Shown in pieces: positions 32,405 through 47,400 of a stretch of DNA of 64,000 bases. Numbering within the stretch: the first letter of the stretch is position 1; each line of letters begins with the position of its first letter. The stretch lies in assembly GCA_003290165.1 (NCBI GenBank), contig QNQO01007575.1, positions 310,001 to 374,000 on the forward strand, in the 5' to 3' direction. Made by a program: the position numbers and the translations under genes. Source of the DNA: Berberis thunbergii (taxonomy: Eukaryota; Streptophyta; Magnoliopsida; Ranunculales; Berberidaceae). A model generated the notes under the pieces. The model did no database searches and was not told where the DNA came from. It saw nothing but the letters and a program-made list of their open reading frames with translations.

Positions 32405-35400
32405 TCAATTTGTCCCCCTCATGTTTTGTACAGAATCTTTCAGCTGGACCTTTTTCACAGTGCCATCTCCACCACACGAAAGAAAACCATGAGAAAATAC
32501 TTGGATATCTGTGACGGCAGCCTGCATTGTGAGCACAAGACATGGGTTCAACAAAGAGATGTAACTGAGAATAGCATTTTCCTATTGAGACACTAGAAAT
32601 TAAAATTTTGATTTCACAGTAGGAGATAAATGAAAAGATTTACACGAACAACTCCACCAAAGCCGCGCGTACTTGGCTGCAGAAAAGTATGCCTCTCATG
32701 CAGTTTCGGCCAATGGAAAACTAGTTCAGCTTTTTTTGCATCCCAAAGTTTAACATCTCCATCTTTGCTCCCTGTTAAGAAGAAGCTGGTATTTGGGATT
32801 GTCGCTATCTTGGTGATGCTCCCTTCACTCGCATCAAATTGAAACAAATTATAAATTTTGAGAAAACATTAGAAGTTACCATCAAGGGTTTTTGGGTTTA
32901 CCTTGATGAGCCTTTGGTATATACCAAAGCATTCCCTTTGAATTCAGTTCCCCATATTTGTTTGATTGTGTTTCATGTGTTGAAGAGACCTTGCTGTTCT
33001 GTTCACCGATATTAGAATGCCTTTGCCGCTTTGTTTTCCCAGTTGCAATGAAACGGAAGTCGTGCAGTCCAACATCACCACCCCTTCCTCCAGTGATGAT
33101 AAGGGGAGAAATCGAACCACTTCCTATATCATTGTCAAAAACAGAAACGGAGCGTGCACCACCTACACAAAAACAGATGAATAGTTCAACAATTTTATAA
33201 ATGAAAAAGAAGATCTAACACACAGGAACTCGATGCAACTCCAAAGATACACGAACATAGTTATGAACTTGAGTTTTTCTTGCGGTATGACAGCTTGAAC
33301 CTATAATTGAATGGATACGATTTATATATTATGGTCAAAAGAGGATAATTTTAGTTTAGTATGAGTTACAACGCTTTTAGCATCTAGAGCTATCTTTAAG
33401 TCTACCCCAAATTTTATGAGATTATGCAGTCAAGAGACATCGACCTCCACAAACCCTGATGTACTTTCAGAATAAGCAATTCGTCGTAAAGCAAAATTTT
33501 AGGGCCAGGAAATATTGAATATAAAATGGCTGGACTGCTAAACAAAATAGCCAAAACATTCAGTCACAATATTCGACATATGGAAGAATCTCAATTTAAT
33601 ATTCAGTTGTACGACTCTTTAACAAATAGGAAATAAAATACCAAGTATATGCATATACAAAAGTATATTACAATAATAACCACTCGAGTAATGAAGAAAT
33701 GTAATTATTTTCTCAGTTTTTGCAATATTTAGTAAAACAAAATTCATTAAGTTACAAGTACAAATATGGTCATGTGTCTTCTTAACCTTAAGATAAGTCA
33801 GCTTGAGAGAGGTGAAAAGGATAGTGCATAATAGAAACTAACAAAGTTAAGTCTTTGACTTATAGCATTAAACCTTTATACCTGTCATAAGGCATATAAG
33901 AGAACAGATGAAACAGAAGAAACATTGGAACATGTATATATAGCAAACATGCATGTATGAGAAGCACTTTTACAGAGTTTTATAAAACATGAAATATAAA
34001 TATGAAAATATATACTACCATTTGAGACCAAAAAAAAAAAAAAGCGTGAACAATATCAGAGGTTTATACACTTCCTAATATAAATGGGAATAAAACAGGA
34101 AATCACTAACAATATTACTTTTAGGCAAGTGGTCATCCCAACTCCAAGAAAAATGAAGGTGACTATCATAGGCCAGAGCCCAGAAGCAAACTTGGCAACC
34201 GATTGATCACATGGAGATAATATTCATGTGATAATATTATCCAGTTAATCGTAGAGGGAGGTTCATGCCTCAAATTTACATCCAGGTTGCATTTTCAAGC
34301 TGCCAAAATGTCTGGCTACTGCTCTTGTGTTTATGTATATGTTGCTATTCTAGCATCACTAAAGTCTATTGTATCAATTTTGGACAAGTAGCCTAAATGA
34401 AATTGAGTGAAGAACAAAAACTGGATTTAACTTCTGATCTCACAATATCATGGATCCAAGAACAAATACATTTTGGGATTTCATAAAATAATTAAGAGGA
34501 GAGCAAAAACCTTCATGGCACATAAGAGAAGCTTGAGAAGTGGTGGTTGGAGCCAATGTATCCCAAATAACTACATTAACGTTGTTAGGACTATATCCTG
34601 CTGCAGCAATGACTGATCCGCTCCCAGCGACATAAGTGACATCCCTGCAACCATTGTTATAAGCATTTTAATACCTGAAGATCACATAACAAAGTAAAAT
34701 TGGCCAGATCATTACAGAGAGAATCTATGATACCTACGTTTTTGAAAGATATACTGAAAATCATGTGGTAAAGTCAGATATTATGGTGCAACACAAAGCT
34801 ACTGAAAACCATGCACCTTAAAAGATGGTAAGGCAAGTCTCTCCAAATGCATGTTGAGTGAATCCTTAGACATTGTCATTGAGCAGAAACTTGGAGGTAC
34901 TATGGGTCAAACATAAAATTCCAACTATATAGATTGATTTTATCTGATGAATTGCCGGTCAATATCGTATTTTTACGTTTGATCCAAAATTAGGGCAATG
35001 CACCACATTACAGGCAATCATATTAAAAGAGCGATATTAGCGAAAAACATATTAAAAGAACGAAAGTCTAGATTGTGTGTTTTGATATATGGTCAATTAA
35101 TTGATAATGCAGAAACTGGTGGTACATGTATATAAGAAAGATAATAGGTTAGAACACCATTTATAAATTATAAATTGAATAAAACTTTTACTTGCATCAT
35201 CCTCCAAAATGTTTTTATAGAATACTCACAATGCATGCTTTTTGAAGCATAGTGATGATTCTGTGGGGCGGATGTTACTTCTTCCTCCAACCTCCAGTTG
35301 CCATGTGCAAATTGTACCATCTAAAGCTGCAGTGACAAATCTATGCCCATAATGATCAAATTGCAAAGCTGATATTGATGCAAGTGCATATGGTGGAGGA

Positions 35401-38400
35401 ACATTTGCAGCAGGCAGCACACCATATGTTGCAGTAGCTTTCTCCTTGCCAAACTGCAAAGTTCATGTCTTAGTCATAATAAAATACTTTGCATGTTCCC
35501 TAAATACACAAGCAACAAGACCACAAAAAGCATCCTACCCCCACCCAAATCAAATAGCAACAAACAACAACGATAATAGTAGTAGAAAGAAAAAGTGATA
35601 CTAATCATAACCGCAAAATAGTAATTGTAATAGGTAGACTATGTACAAAAGGACTTGTAGTCTTGTATACATAGTATGACAGTAACTGATCCATAGACAT
35701 TGCAAAAATGAAAATATGCTTAAACAACACATGCTTATTAAGTCAAATTAGACTATTAACAGAGCTTGACCAATCATATGAAGCTACCAGACGTAGTTTC
35801 TTGAAATATGGATGTATGATTGGCCATTTTACAAAATTCTAATAACAGAAATCTACTTGTCAATTCAAATAAAGGTACTAAGTAGGCTATCAGCCTGTTC
35901 ACTTTCACCCACTGAAAGATGAAAAAGAACACCACCCTTGACAACAATAATGATACTAGTTGTAACAACAATGATGATGTGGGTGTATATAAGAGAGAGT
36001 GTTTAGTGTAAAGTTTGGCATGCATATAACAGGACATCTAATCACTATCATTTCAATGATCTGAAGCAAAAGTAGTTATCTTATATCATGGATTGTGGGA
36101 TGAAGAACCAGATACATGTCTAATTTATAATACAAGGATACAGATATTGATAGTTTTCATTTTTACTTATATTTGAACACGCGGAATATTTTATGGAATG
36201 AGCATAAACGATTAAAGGAAGGAAGAAAACAACTATCTAATCACAAACAAACAACTATCTAATTACGATAAAGATGGTACAGTTTCATTTTTTTTTATTG
36301 AAAGGTTTGATCTGAAGTAGGTCAATTAACGGATGGTTACACTGTTCTGAGCAATGGACCTGGTACCCTCTTAATCGAAAGTCTAAAGGAGAGATATTTT
36401 ATTTGTCAAATTTATAATATGAGATTCCATAAATGAATGTCCAGGGGCTGCAGGAAAAACTTGTATTATATGTACTTTTCAACTTTATACCTCCCATAGA
36501 TAAACGTGGGTATTGTTCGATCCAACCAAGAAGAAAGGCCTGGATGGGTGACTGGACAAGGCCCTCGTAGTGATGTTGTCTATCGTGGCCGGTGGATCAA
36601 CAGACTCATCAAAATTCTCTTGCGTGCCCCAACCTAAGCCTGAAGCACCTACACCAGCATAGCCTGGGATTCCAAATGCTCCACCACCTGTCAAATCTCG
36701 CCCTGGTCTTGCCTGCGAACCCAAGCCAACAGTTGCACCACCCAAACCAAGGTGTGCCCCTTTCTTGCTACCAAGACCAATACCTGGAGAAACCAATGTA
36801 GGAATTGGTGTGGATTCAGAACCAGCCCAGCCGTTCCGAGGCCAATCTGCCTCGGACCAAATGTACTCTGACCGAAATTGTGGTGTTTCTTCATCTTTCC
36901 AGTTAAAGAAGAGTATCCCCTGAATCAAAGCAGAAGTTAGATTCAAGAATTAATAGTGGGAAGCGAGTAAAATATTTCAAACAATGTTCTGAATACAGTC
37001 AAGTGAAATATTTATTTTACACAGAGTATCCGCGATCATTATAACCCCCAAGAAATTTTATCAAAGCCATAATTAATATACCGGATAAAGTAGTTCTTTT
37101 AGTTAGCGGCCAAAAACCGAAGATGCATTTTTATATTGCTAGAAGAATGCATATAAAAATCTAATTCAAGGTACAATGGGATTATTGCACTAAGCCAACC
37201 ATACTTTTTTTAGCACAATGTTGAGCAGTAGAAAGTAGCAATGTAGTAGGAAAACAAATCGGTGATATAAAAATAAATGAAGGGACCAGTTGCTACAGGT
37301 TTCAAGGAATAAGGAAATCTCCTACAAGAAATAAGGAAATCTCCTAAAAGAAATTGCAACAATGATCGTTCAACAAGACCCTAGTCATCTTGAAAAGAGG
37401 CTACGGCAAATAACAAACTGGATAAAGACAGTGAGAACCTTCACATAACCAAATGTGAACACAGTTAAATAAAAAACCTTCCACTAGTAGAGAATAACCA
37501 GATGTTGGAAAATTACCAGCTCTACGTCATTATCATCTATGTGTTCCGAAATATTTGGATTGGCAACATATATTTGATTTCTTCATCCCACTCCGTTCTG
37601 AGACCTATCTTTAGTCAATCTTTTAAAAGATATTTTAGTCCAAATTAGTCAACTGTTTCCAAACCATTTGTTGTAGTAAAGACAGGAGGAAACATATCAA
37701 TTAGTGATGAAAAGCATAACATCAACTTGTTGATTCAGAAGCTTGGACAACAATTGTTCTTCTTGAAACATGTGAAAACAGAAGGTCATTTGAGTTTGTC
37801 TCACCTCACAGAAAAATTTGGTGTTTAAGAGCATAACATCAATTTGTTGAATTATGAGTTGGGCAAACAATTGTTCTTCTTGAAACATATGAAAACAGAT
37901 GATCATTTTGAGTTTATCTCCCCTCACAGAAGAAAATCGTAACATTCATACATAACATGAGTAGGAATTTTTGCTATCATCTTCTGTTCTCTTTTGCCTT
38001 TAAAATAAATAAATAAATAAATATTAGGTGAATCGTCCCTTTGTAGTTGTGATAAATAATTCTTTCTCGGATTAGACATTAAGCGCTTTAGAACAATTTT
38101 CAAACCTCGGACAGAGACTAACCTTTCGACTGCTAGATAGTGCAGCTTGCTGTCGATTGATAGAATTGAGACATATAGCCTACAAAATAGGAAATAAAGT
38201 AAGAAGAAACAAATAACCAACACTAAATTAAAGCATATATGTAAATCAAAATAAATACTGACAACTTGTGTTTGACTAGCTACGTGCTGAAAACAACAGT
38301 AACAAAACAAATGAATTACCTCCACTAGTTCTCCATTTCTCTTGTATATTTCATCAGGATTCTGGAAACAGATCTCTTCCTTCATCGGAGATGATTTTCT

Positions 38401-41400
38401 TTGTTTGGAACCTACAAGAGTGTGGTTGTTTTCCAGTGGTCGTTCACTAGGGAATTCACCTTGATTACCATCAGAACTGGTGCTAACAGTACCTCCTTGA
38501 CCTTGAACTGAAGCATCAGAGCTTTCACTTCCATTCATGGTGTCAATTTGTATATCAGTCCAAGCTTTCAAAGATTTCTGGCCTATAAGTTGTGACCAAC
38601 CTATTCTTTCTCTTGAAAGACATTCACGTATCTCTTTTGGATCAGCACACATTTCCCATAGTATTTCAAGTAACGACACACCATTGTCATTGTTATTCAG
38701 TGGCAAACTACCTATGTGCTGGCTAAAATGAGTTTGATGTTGACACTGGTTGGATTTTTCTAGCCATAGAAGAGCAGGGACATTTAAAGCCCTGTCTAGC
38801 TTCTTACTTAGGCATGATCCAAGCTGTTTTACATGATATGAAGAAATGTATGAAAGTGTGTTATTCAGCGAATTAGAGAGGAAAAGTGGTATTTGTTGGA
38901 ATGGTTCGACTGTATTCTCCCTATCATATTCAGAACTAAAATTTTCAAATGTTAAGGAAGGTCTACTTGAACTTCCATCTTCAATGCTGTCTGAGGGTGA
39001 TTTTAGCTGATCTGTGAAATTGAAGACGAGTCTCCACAAACAAGCTCCTATGACTAACCATCTTTCATCTTCTGGTAATAAACATGAGTGCTCACTTTGT
39101 TGACGTTGCAACTGTTTGCAAGAAGTACCTGGAGCCTTAGCAACATCAGTGAATGAATCATGACGTATTAACTCTGCATTTTGGTATAAAAGTTTCTTCA
39201 AATTTTCCATATCACGTTCTGGATGGGTGCATCCACTATTGTTGGCACATAAAATAGGATGTATCATCAGAATTAAAACTTTTAAATCCTTCCGAAGCCA
39301 TGCTGAAGCAAAGAAAATACAGTATTTTATAAGATCAAGAGCGGTATAGGCTTTCACTATGAGATCTTCTCCAAGGAATTCAGGGAAATACTTCCTCAAT
39401 GTAGCTTGCAAAGTTTTCACCGAGTGAACAATAGCCAGTATATAGACATCCCAAGGATGTAACTGTCCTGACCTATTAGTCCCCACCACTTTAAGCTCAA
39501 GAGAATCTGAAATCAATGGAGAGCAACTCAGACTGCAGGCCATCAGATACCGAGCAAATAAACACAAGATCTCTTCAGTTGCCTTCAGAAATAGCTTTGA
39601 GATAGGAGAAAATAGAAAGATGCGGTCAACTGCAAGATTCTCATCTTGTAGATGCTCCCCAGAAGTTACGTCATGTAGTATATTGTATGCAGAAAACAAC
39701 AAACCATTATTGCATGAAAAGGAAAACATCTGCAGACAGAAAAAACAAATTAGTTTCTCTGTATAAAAGAACGTCAAGAACAACAATAACAGATCAGTGC
39801 AGTCTCAGTCAATCACATTACCATAATCGTCATATCAACAGAATCAATTGAGTATTTCTGCTTAAAAAGCGTGAGTGCCACGTGAAACTTATGCAGGAAT
39901 GTTTCAAGTGGTAGCTTAAACTGAGAAGCTTCATACTCCTTAAAGGCAAGTGGTACATGAGATGCTAAAATGGTGTCTGGCCAACTTGGGTGCTCCTTCA
40001 CCAACTCTGCAGTGTATTGTGATGCCAAATCCAATTTATACTTGTACTCCAAATGCAAGGCTACATCACTTGACAGCCAGTTTGAGCCCTCGCTTGGGTT
40101 GGGCACAAGTGTTTTTAGAGAAACGCCGTGGTTCCCAACATCTGATATGTTTCCTTCATCTCTACCCTCAAGAGTACTCAAAGAAGATGATAAGCACTCC
40201 AATGCTTCCAGCTTGAAACAGAAGATCACAAATCAATAGCATATCCTACTGAATTACATAAGAGAGAACAAATACGATTTTGCTCTCACCAGCTGATAAC
40301 AATGATATGCAGCATGAACTATTTTCCTAAGGACTAACTGCATTTTATTACAAGATATGAAAGGCTTCATGCTTGGAGCTATCAATGTAAGATGAAAATA
40401 AACAAACGAAAAATTGAAGAGAGATCAATTTCTTACAATGATTAATAGACCAAATATGCATAGTTATCAATTTAGTAGAAGCTTATATCCATATTGTTTT
40501 AAGACATCAGGGAATAAAACTCTTTGAACAGTAACTGAATTTAAATGTTCGGTTCTACACATGGTTTAAACAAACGCTGAAAGGCAATGATTTGAGGCTC
40601 GCCTCAGTGTGAGGCTTATGGTTAACAAACTGTGAGGCTTATGGTTAACGAACTGAGGCGCCTCACAGGTGTTTAAACAATTTATTAATTAATCCAAATA
40701 ATTGTTATTAAATCATATATTGATTGAGTAAGGCTTATGCCTCAGTTTAATGAGATTTACACCTAATGCTTTATGAAAGGACCACGCCTCAGTCCCGATT
40801 AAGATTTTTTAAACCTTAATTCTAGAACAACCAAGAAAACCCATACCAACTACCAGTAACAAATTTATGCAACTGTGTCAGTCTGGCAATATACTTCCAC
40901 ATTAATGGATAGCTAAGAAGTACGGACCCAGCTTTCTTCCAGAAGAAACTGTAAGTTTATTGAGAATACCAATATATCGTCTAATTAACATGCATGTAAA
41001 ACCATAAAAGAGAGGAGAAACTAAAAGTCTCAATCAGAGCTTCACCTCACATTCTTACTTTGAAAAAAGCCACTGCAATTTTGTTCCCTTTTGTGGTATC
41101 ACTTTTCTTTGGAAGTATACCTCTGTTTCCTTAAATAAATGAGTTTCTTTATGAATTTTCCCTGAGAAGTCTTATTTGGCATGAAGGTGCATGCCACATG
41201 GCAGTGAACATCTTCCCTTGCTTTACATGTATCTGATGTTAGCTAATGTCATACTAAAAGATAAATGCTACTTCTCATTCTTTGTATATGGATTTTTCTA
41301 TCTGCTTTTACTTCACTAAATATGTTTTGTCATCACTGTACCTCCCCTTAAAGATGGAAACAGAGATTCTAAATGCCAGGATACAACCAGTCTCTATACT

Positions 41401-44400
41401 CATACTGAACCTTAAGCTTTAACTTTTTAATACTCTGCATGTTTCTTTCAAGCCAAATACTCTACCATATAGCATAAGACAGAGTAAGAACTTTTCACCA
41501 AGGTTCAGTGCAGTTATTTAGACTGTGTTCCCCTTTATAGTATTATCATGTGGAAAGGATTTCAGGCAAGAGTTGGAATTATGGGTAATGATGTATATTT
41601 CAAAATGTATAATATATGACTTAGAAAACTCTGCACACATTAGGTTTATTTGATAATGAATTTATAAATGCCTTTGTCCTTCGGAACCAATCTGAGGCTT
41701 TCTGAAATAGCATCTTAAATAATACAATACCCAAGCTCTTTGTGCACATGCATTACCATGTAAAAATTACTTCATAATAGTTCGCAAAAATGTATCTCCT
41801 ACAGAAACAAAATATATATATGACTGCTAAACGAAAACATTTTAATAAACTATAATGTGTTGTCTTCATTCTAGTACCAAGCCATAGCCATACTTCAACA
41901 CTGAATACACTAGTATATGGGCCATTTTACCCATATATGTTTATCAAACAAACAACACCATGATATACGTATAAAAGGGATTCTAACTTGACATGGTATT
42001 TCTACCAAAGATTGGAAACGAGATATTTTATCAGTGTAATATATATGAATGATAATAAGTTAATAACTCATGACTCTAATAACTCGTGGCTCGGAACTTA
42101 CTGGTAGACCACATCTGTCAAAAGCAATCAAAGTCATCAACCTCGCCCACCTAGCAAGCAATGCAGCTGTGGATTCCCCTATAGAGTTCTTCATGACATT
42201 TTTGGTTGCCAGTACTAGACAGTACTGACCGACTTTTGGATCTATAAAGGCGGCTTGATTGGATTGGAGGACTGACTTGTTGTTAAGTGAATCCATTTGA
42301 AAATCAAGCAGTTTCATAAAGGATTCAGAGTAATTCCCCATAGCCCACTGCACATCAAGGGCATTTATATTCAACAAGCCAAAATCCTTCAAAATGATAT
42401 GCAATAAGGTAAAGTAATCAAAATAATTTGCTTAAGAGTAGAAAAGTTCTTTTATCAGACAATAGTAATATTTCACACCTCAAGGAGGCTTGCGAACCAG
42501 TAGTCTCCTTTCTCTGTTGCAGTTGGTATTAGAAATTTGGATATGAGATTACGCTCTAATGGTCCACCATATCCTTCAATAAGACGACATATTACAAGAG
42601 CAAGTTGTTCATCCCCAAGGTTTTTAGCACAGACGGCGACTGCTGATGAAGTATCACCTCCAAGCAGAAAGAAAGCAATTGCCAGATCTAGCTGATGTCT
42701 TCCCATCAAAACATAAGCATTCTTCAAAGCAGCTGCCTTATTTTTTTCATCCTAATAATGAATTCAAAAGTTAAATGCAAATGAATATGGATACAACATA
42801 CAGACATTTACCACCAGATATACTAGCGTCAATATAAACCAGGATAACATAGTTAACGGTCAAATATAAACGCTTTGGAGATAATTTGATTTATAGTCTC
42901 AACTTCTTGGGTTGGTGTGGTGCTATAAAAAAATTGTTAAATTGTCCCTCAAAACCTTGTTTGATGACTTCCTGCTTGGTTTGGGTCAGTTTGGTGCAAG
43001 AATACCCCTCCTACAATCAGTTAGGTCAGTTAGGTGCAAAAATATCCCTCCTACAATCAACTTCATGTGATACTGGGTTTGGAATGGGTTGCCTACCTGG
43101 AGATGTGTTTTCTAGAAGTATGCAAGTAGACCTTACTTGCATGTTGTGTAAACATGGTGTAGAACCAGAGGCAATCTCTTCACTGGGTACCCTTTTGCCC
43201 ATGAGGTGTGAAGTCACTTTCTCATCCCTTCACTGAGTCATGCCAATGTCATGCGTGGAGATGTTTACAGCTTGGAATCACCAAATTGGAGTCTGAGGAG
43301 TCATGGGAACTCACCACAAACACTAGAAGTTGAGCCCAAATCACAACCTTCTCAGCTCGACCACTCAATCAAATCATCAAACACATTCATCCCACTGAAT
43401 CCCACCTCGTCAGCCAATAATCGCCTTCCTTCAAATAGTTGCATGGGAATCATTGGAGAATAATGAAAACAAATCATAATCAGACAAACTCAGATTGCTG
43501 AAACCTCTTGATGGCCCTAATCAACACAAGTTACTTCCCGTCTTCATTCCAACCACCGTATGGTTGCAGTCGGCTCAGCTTTACATAAGCTAAATTGGCT
43601 TTGATTCTTTTTAAAGTGTTCACCAGAAAAGGAGTTTGAGTCGCTACATGTGAAACATTGGTTTTTTTCAGCTAAAAAATTTTAAGAAAACAAAAGAAGA
43701 TTTTTTTTGTGTGTCAATCTATCAACCAGTTACAAAAGAAAGAGTTTTCCCTCCAAGAATGGAATTCTAAAAGAACAACTTTTTCTGCTAATCAAAAACA
43801 CCTTTTTCTAAGAAACCTTTGAATGATTTGTCTTGTGAATCTCAGTATTGCAAGTATATCGACATACTTTGGAAACATATTAACACCAGCTTCATGGAAT
43901 CCGTTTACCCTTGATTTTTTTTATTTTTTTTTTAAAAAAAAACCTCTAGCAAAGTTGCATGTAGGAAATATTTATTACAATAGCAATATAGCATACCTGG
44001 AAATTACGTGCAAGAAACGCGACCAAGGGCTTATCCTTTTCATCCTTGCTAATCTTGAAGAGACCAGCCAAAACTTGAAGTCTATTCAGAGCTATATACA
44101 GAAGAGCGCAATCCTTTGGATCTTTTTTCTTTAGATATTGTGACCTTGCCAGCTTCTCCATCTACATGAACAATTACCTTGTGTCAGATAAAAGGCTGCT
44201 TCAATGTATAACAAAAATTATACTCCCTTTTTAGGAAGAAGAAAGGAGATAAGATCTATTCACAACTGAAAAGAACAAAAGATGGACATACAAAAACAAC
44301 TCCACAAAAGTCTGTCATAGAAGAAATAATGTTATGGGAACAGGGGGAAAAAATTCATATCGAGAGGAACATAAGATTTTGCATATGATTTTTATTGATT

Positions 44401-47400
44401 TGGAGAAAGCCTACGTTAGGGTCCCCAAGGAGTTAATTTGGTGGGTGCTTGGAAGGAGGAAAATGTCTCAATGTTATGTTCAATCTCATTAAGGATATGT
44501 CTCAATGTTATGTCCGATATCATTAAGGATATGTATGAAGGGGCTGTAACAAATGTTCGCTCAGTAGGCGGGATGTTTAGGGAATTCACAGTGTCAGTAT
44601 GACTACATCAAGGATCGGTCTTAAGTCCATACCTTTTTGCTTTAGTCATAGATGAGTTGTCGAGATATTTGCAAGAAGATGTACCTTGGTGCATGTTATT
44701 TGCAGATGATAGATGATATTGTCTTAATTGATGAGACTAGTGAAGATTTAGGTCGAAAATTAGATAGGTGGCGGGAGGCTTTAGAGAGAATGAATTTTAG
44801 AATTAGTCATCCGAAGACAGAATATCTAGTGTGCAACTTTGGTTGTGAATCACAAGGGAGAAGTAATGCAATGAGATCGAAGGCGTGGAGGTCCCGGACT
44901 GTGAGACTTTTCGATATCTAGGATATATAACTCAAAAGAATGTGGCTATTGGAAAAATGTAGACCACAGGATTAAAGCTGATTGGACGAAATGGAGAATG
45001 ATGCAAGAGTATTATGCGATAGAAAGATGCCTGCAAGGTTTAAAGGGAAATGCTATAAGACAATTGTTCGACCAGCCATACTATACGGTTCAGAATGTTT
45101 GGCTACTACAAGACAACTTATGCAGGATGGCGGTAGCAAAAATACGTAAGTTAAGATGGATGTATGGTAAAACCTGTAAGGATAGAATTAGGAATGAAAG
45201 AATTAGGAGATACCTAGGTGTAGCACCCATAGAGGACAAAATTAGAGAAAGACATTTAACATAGTTTGGTCACGCATGGAGGAGACCAAACACGACACCA
45301 ATTTGAAACTGTCTAGATTGGCAAGTTAATTGAGGGTGTAGACGGAGGGGGCGACCGCTGAAAACTTGGATGAAGGTGGTTTAGGAAGACATCATTGAGC
45401 TTGGATTAAGCAAGGATATATGGGAAGACTGCATTGCTTGGAGAACTAAAATTCATGTAGCTGACTCCGAAAGCATCAGGAATGAGCTTTGATGATGATG
45501 TAACAAAAAAATTTCGTTTGGTGGAAACGCCATTGCATCCATGACCATGACTATTTGATTTCTTCTAGCAACTTCCATGGAAGAGAAGAAAATGAAATTG
45601 TTTTGTAAAAATTACAAATTCTCCCTCTTCTTGTTGATCAAATCAAGATCTATCCGATCACGTTGTGGATTCACAAACTCTATATAATAATAAAATAAAA
45701 TTTTATTGTTTCTCATGTCAATTCCTTCTATCCATCTTTCACTTACACTTAATATCTTGTTCATTCGCAACAAAGTTAGTAATCAAAGGATAGACTTGTA
45801 AACTTATCTCATTTTTTGGGCTTTCAGAAGCAGCAGGTAGACAGCTAATGGATGGCCCTCTCATTGCAAATGAACGATAGATGCAAAGTTGAAGTCTAGA
45901 GAACCAGGCATTGTGTATAAGCTGGATTTCTCTAAGGCCTTTGATACTATCAGCTCTGAGTTCATATACTACATGCTCACTAGGATGGGAATTCATAGAC
46001 TACATGCTCCATGATGGGCTTTGAATGAAATGGAGAAGTTGGGTTAGCACTCTTCTTGCTTCTTTTTCTGTTGAAGTTAATGGGTCCCCTGAAGGTATCT
46101 TTAAAGCCTCAAGGGGAATCAAAGAAGGATATCCCCTCTTGACTCTCATTTTCGCCTTAGTCGTTGAAGCTTTAACTTTAATGATGTTGGGAGCCAATCA
46201 CTATAGCCTAGTAAAAGGCTTTACAGCTAAAGAAGGGGTAATTTCAGCTCCTATCTTGCAATGACACCATCTTATTAATGGACCCAAATATTGATCAGCT
46301 GCAGGCCACAAAATCCTTCTTGTCATGGATTGAGTAATATCAGGGCTAGGTATCAACTTCAACAAAACCACTTTGTATGTTGTGGGAGAATCAAAATTTT
46401 GGAGAGTTGGTGGATATTTTGAATTGCAAGGCAGGTCAATTTCCTACTAAACACTTGGGCCTACATGTGGGAGCTAAGTTTAAAAGTAGAGCTATCTCGG
46501 AAACAATAGAGGAGAGAATCAAAAAACAAATTAGCAGTTTGGAAGAGGAAATTTGTCTCAAATGCAGGGAGGCTAACTTTGATAAAAAGCACTATATCAA
46601 GCATTCCTATATTTATGATTTCTACTTAAACCATGCCTATTTTAGTGGTCAAACATATTGGGAAGATTAGTAAGGACTTCCTTTAGGGAACAGATGGAGA
46701 TAAGAAGAGTTTTCATTGGGTAAGCAGACAGAACATTTGCAAACCAAATAATCAGGGAGATCTTGGCATTAGAAGGCTCACAAATTTCAACAAAGCTTTA
46801 CTGTCCAAATGGATTTGGAGATTTGGTAGGGAAGAGGGTACCCTATGGAGAACTGTGATTCAAGAGAAGTATGGTCTCTCAAATGGAGGGTGGTACACGA
46901 ATCTCTCCAATGCTCCTTATGGGTGTGCTTGGTACAGAAAAATTATGAGTTTGACGCCCACTTCAGTTCAGCCATTTCTTTTGAGTTGGGTTATGGAGAT
47001 AGAATCAGTTCCTAGCATGACATTTGGTCAGGAAACTCAGCTCTCCAACATTGTTTCCCCACCATTTATGCCCTTTCTTTGAACAAATCTAAGTATGTAG
47101 TTGATATTTTTTTAGTTCTCAAGGAGGAATTGCCACCTCGAATCTCAGTTTAAGGAAAGCTATTAGAGTTATAGAAGTTCCACAGCTTTTGCAGCTCATC
47201 GACCAACTCCAACTCACCATCCCCTCAGAGCACCTTGATAAATGAAGATGAGATAGCAAATCGGGACAATTATCTGTCGAAGAGATGCACAATGGATGGA
47301 CTCTTCATTCAAAAATCTCCCTTCCTAACCAGTGTTACCCATCCCCATTTGGTCACCTCTCCTTTTGGGTAAAACAAATTGCGCCTAGAGTAAATTTTCT

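Noticed and set aside
38123..38179. A suspected one-base frameshift in exon 10 of the DmX/Rav1-like gene
   Set aside because: It came from my first, wrong reverse complement. Re-reading the strand gives 57 bases coding [19 protein letters not shown], in frame on both sides.
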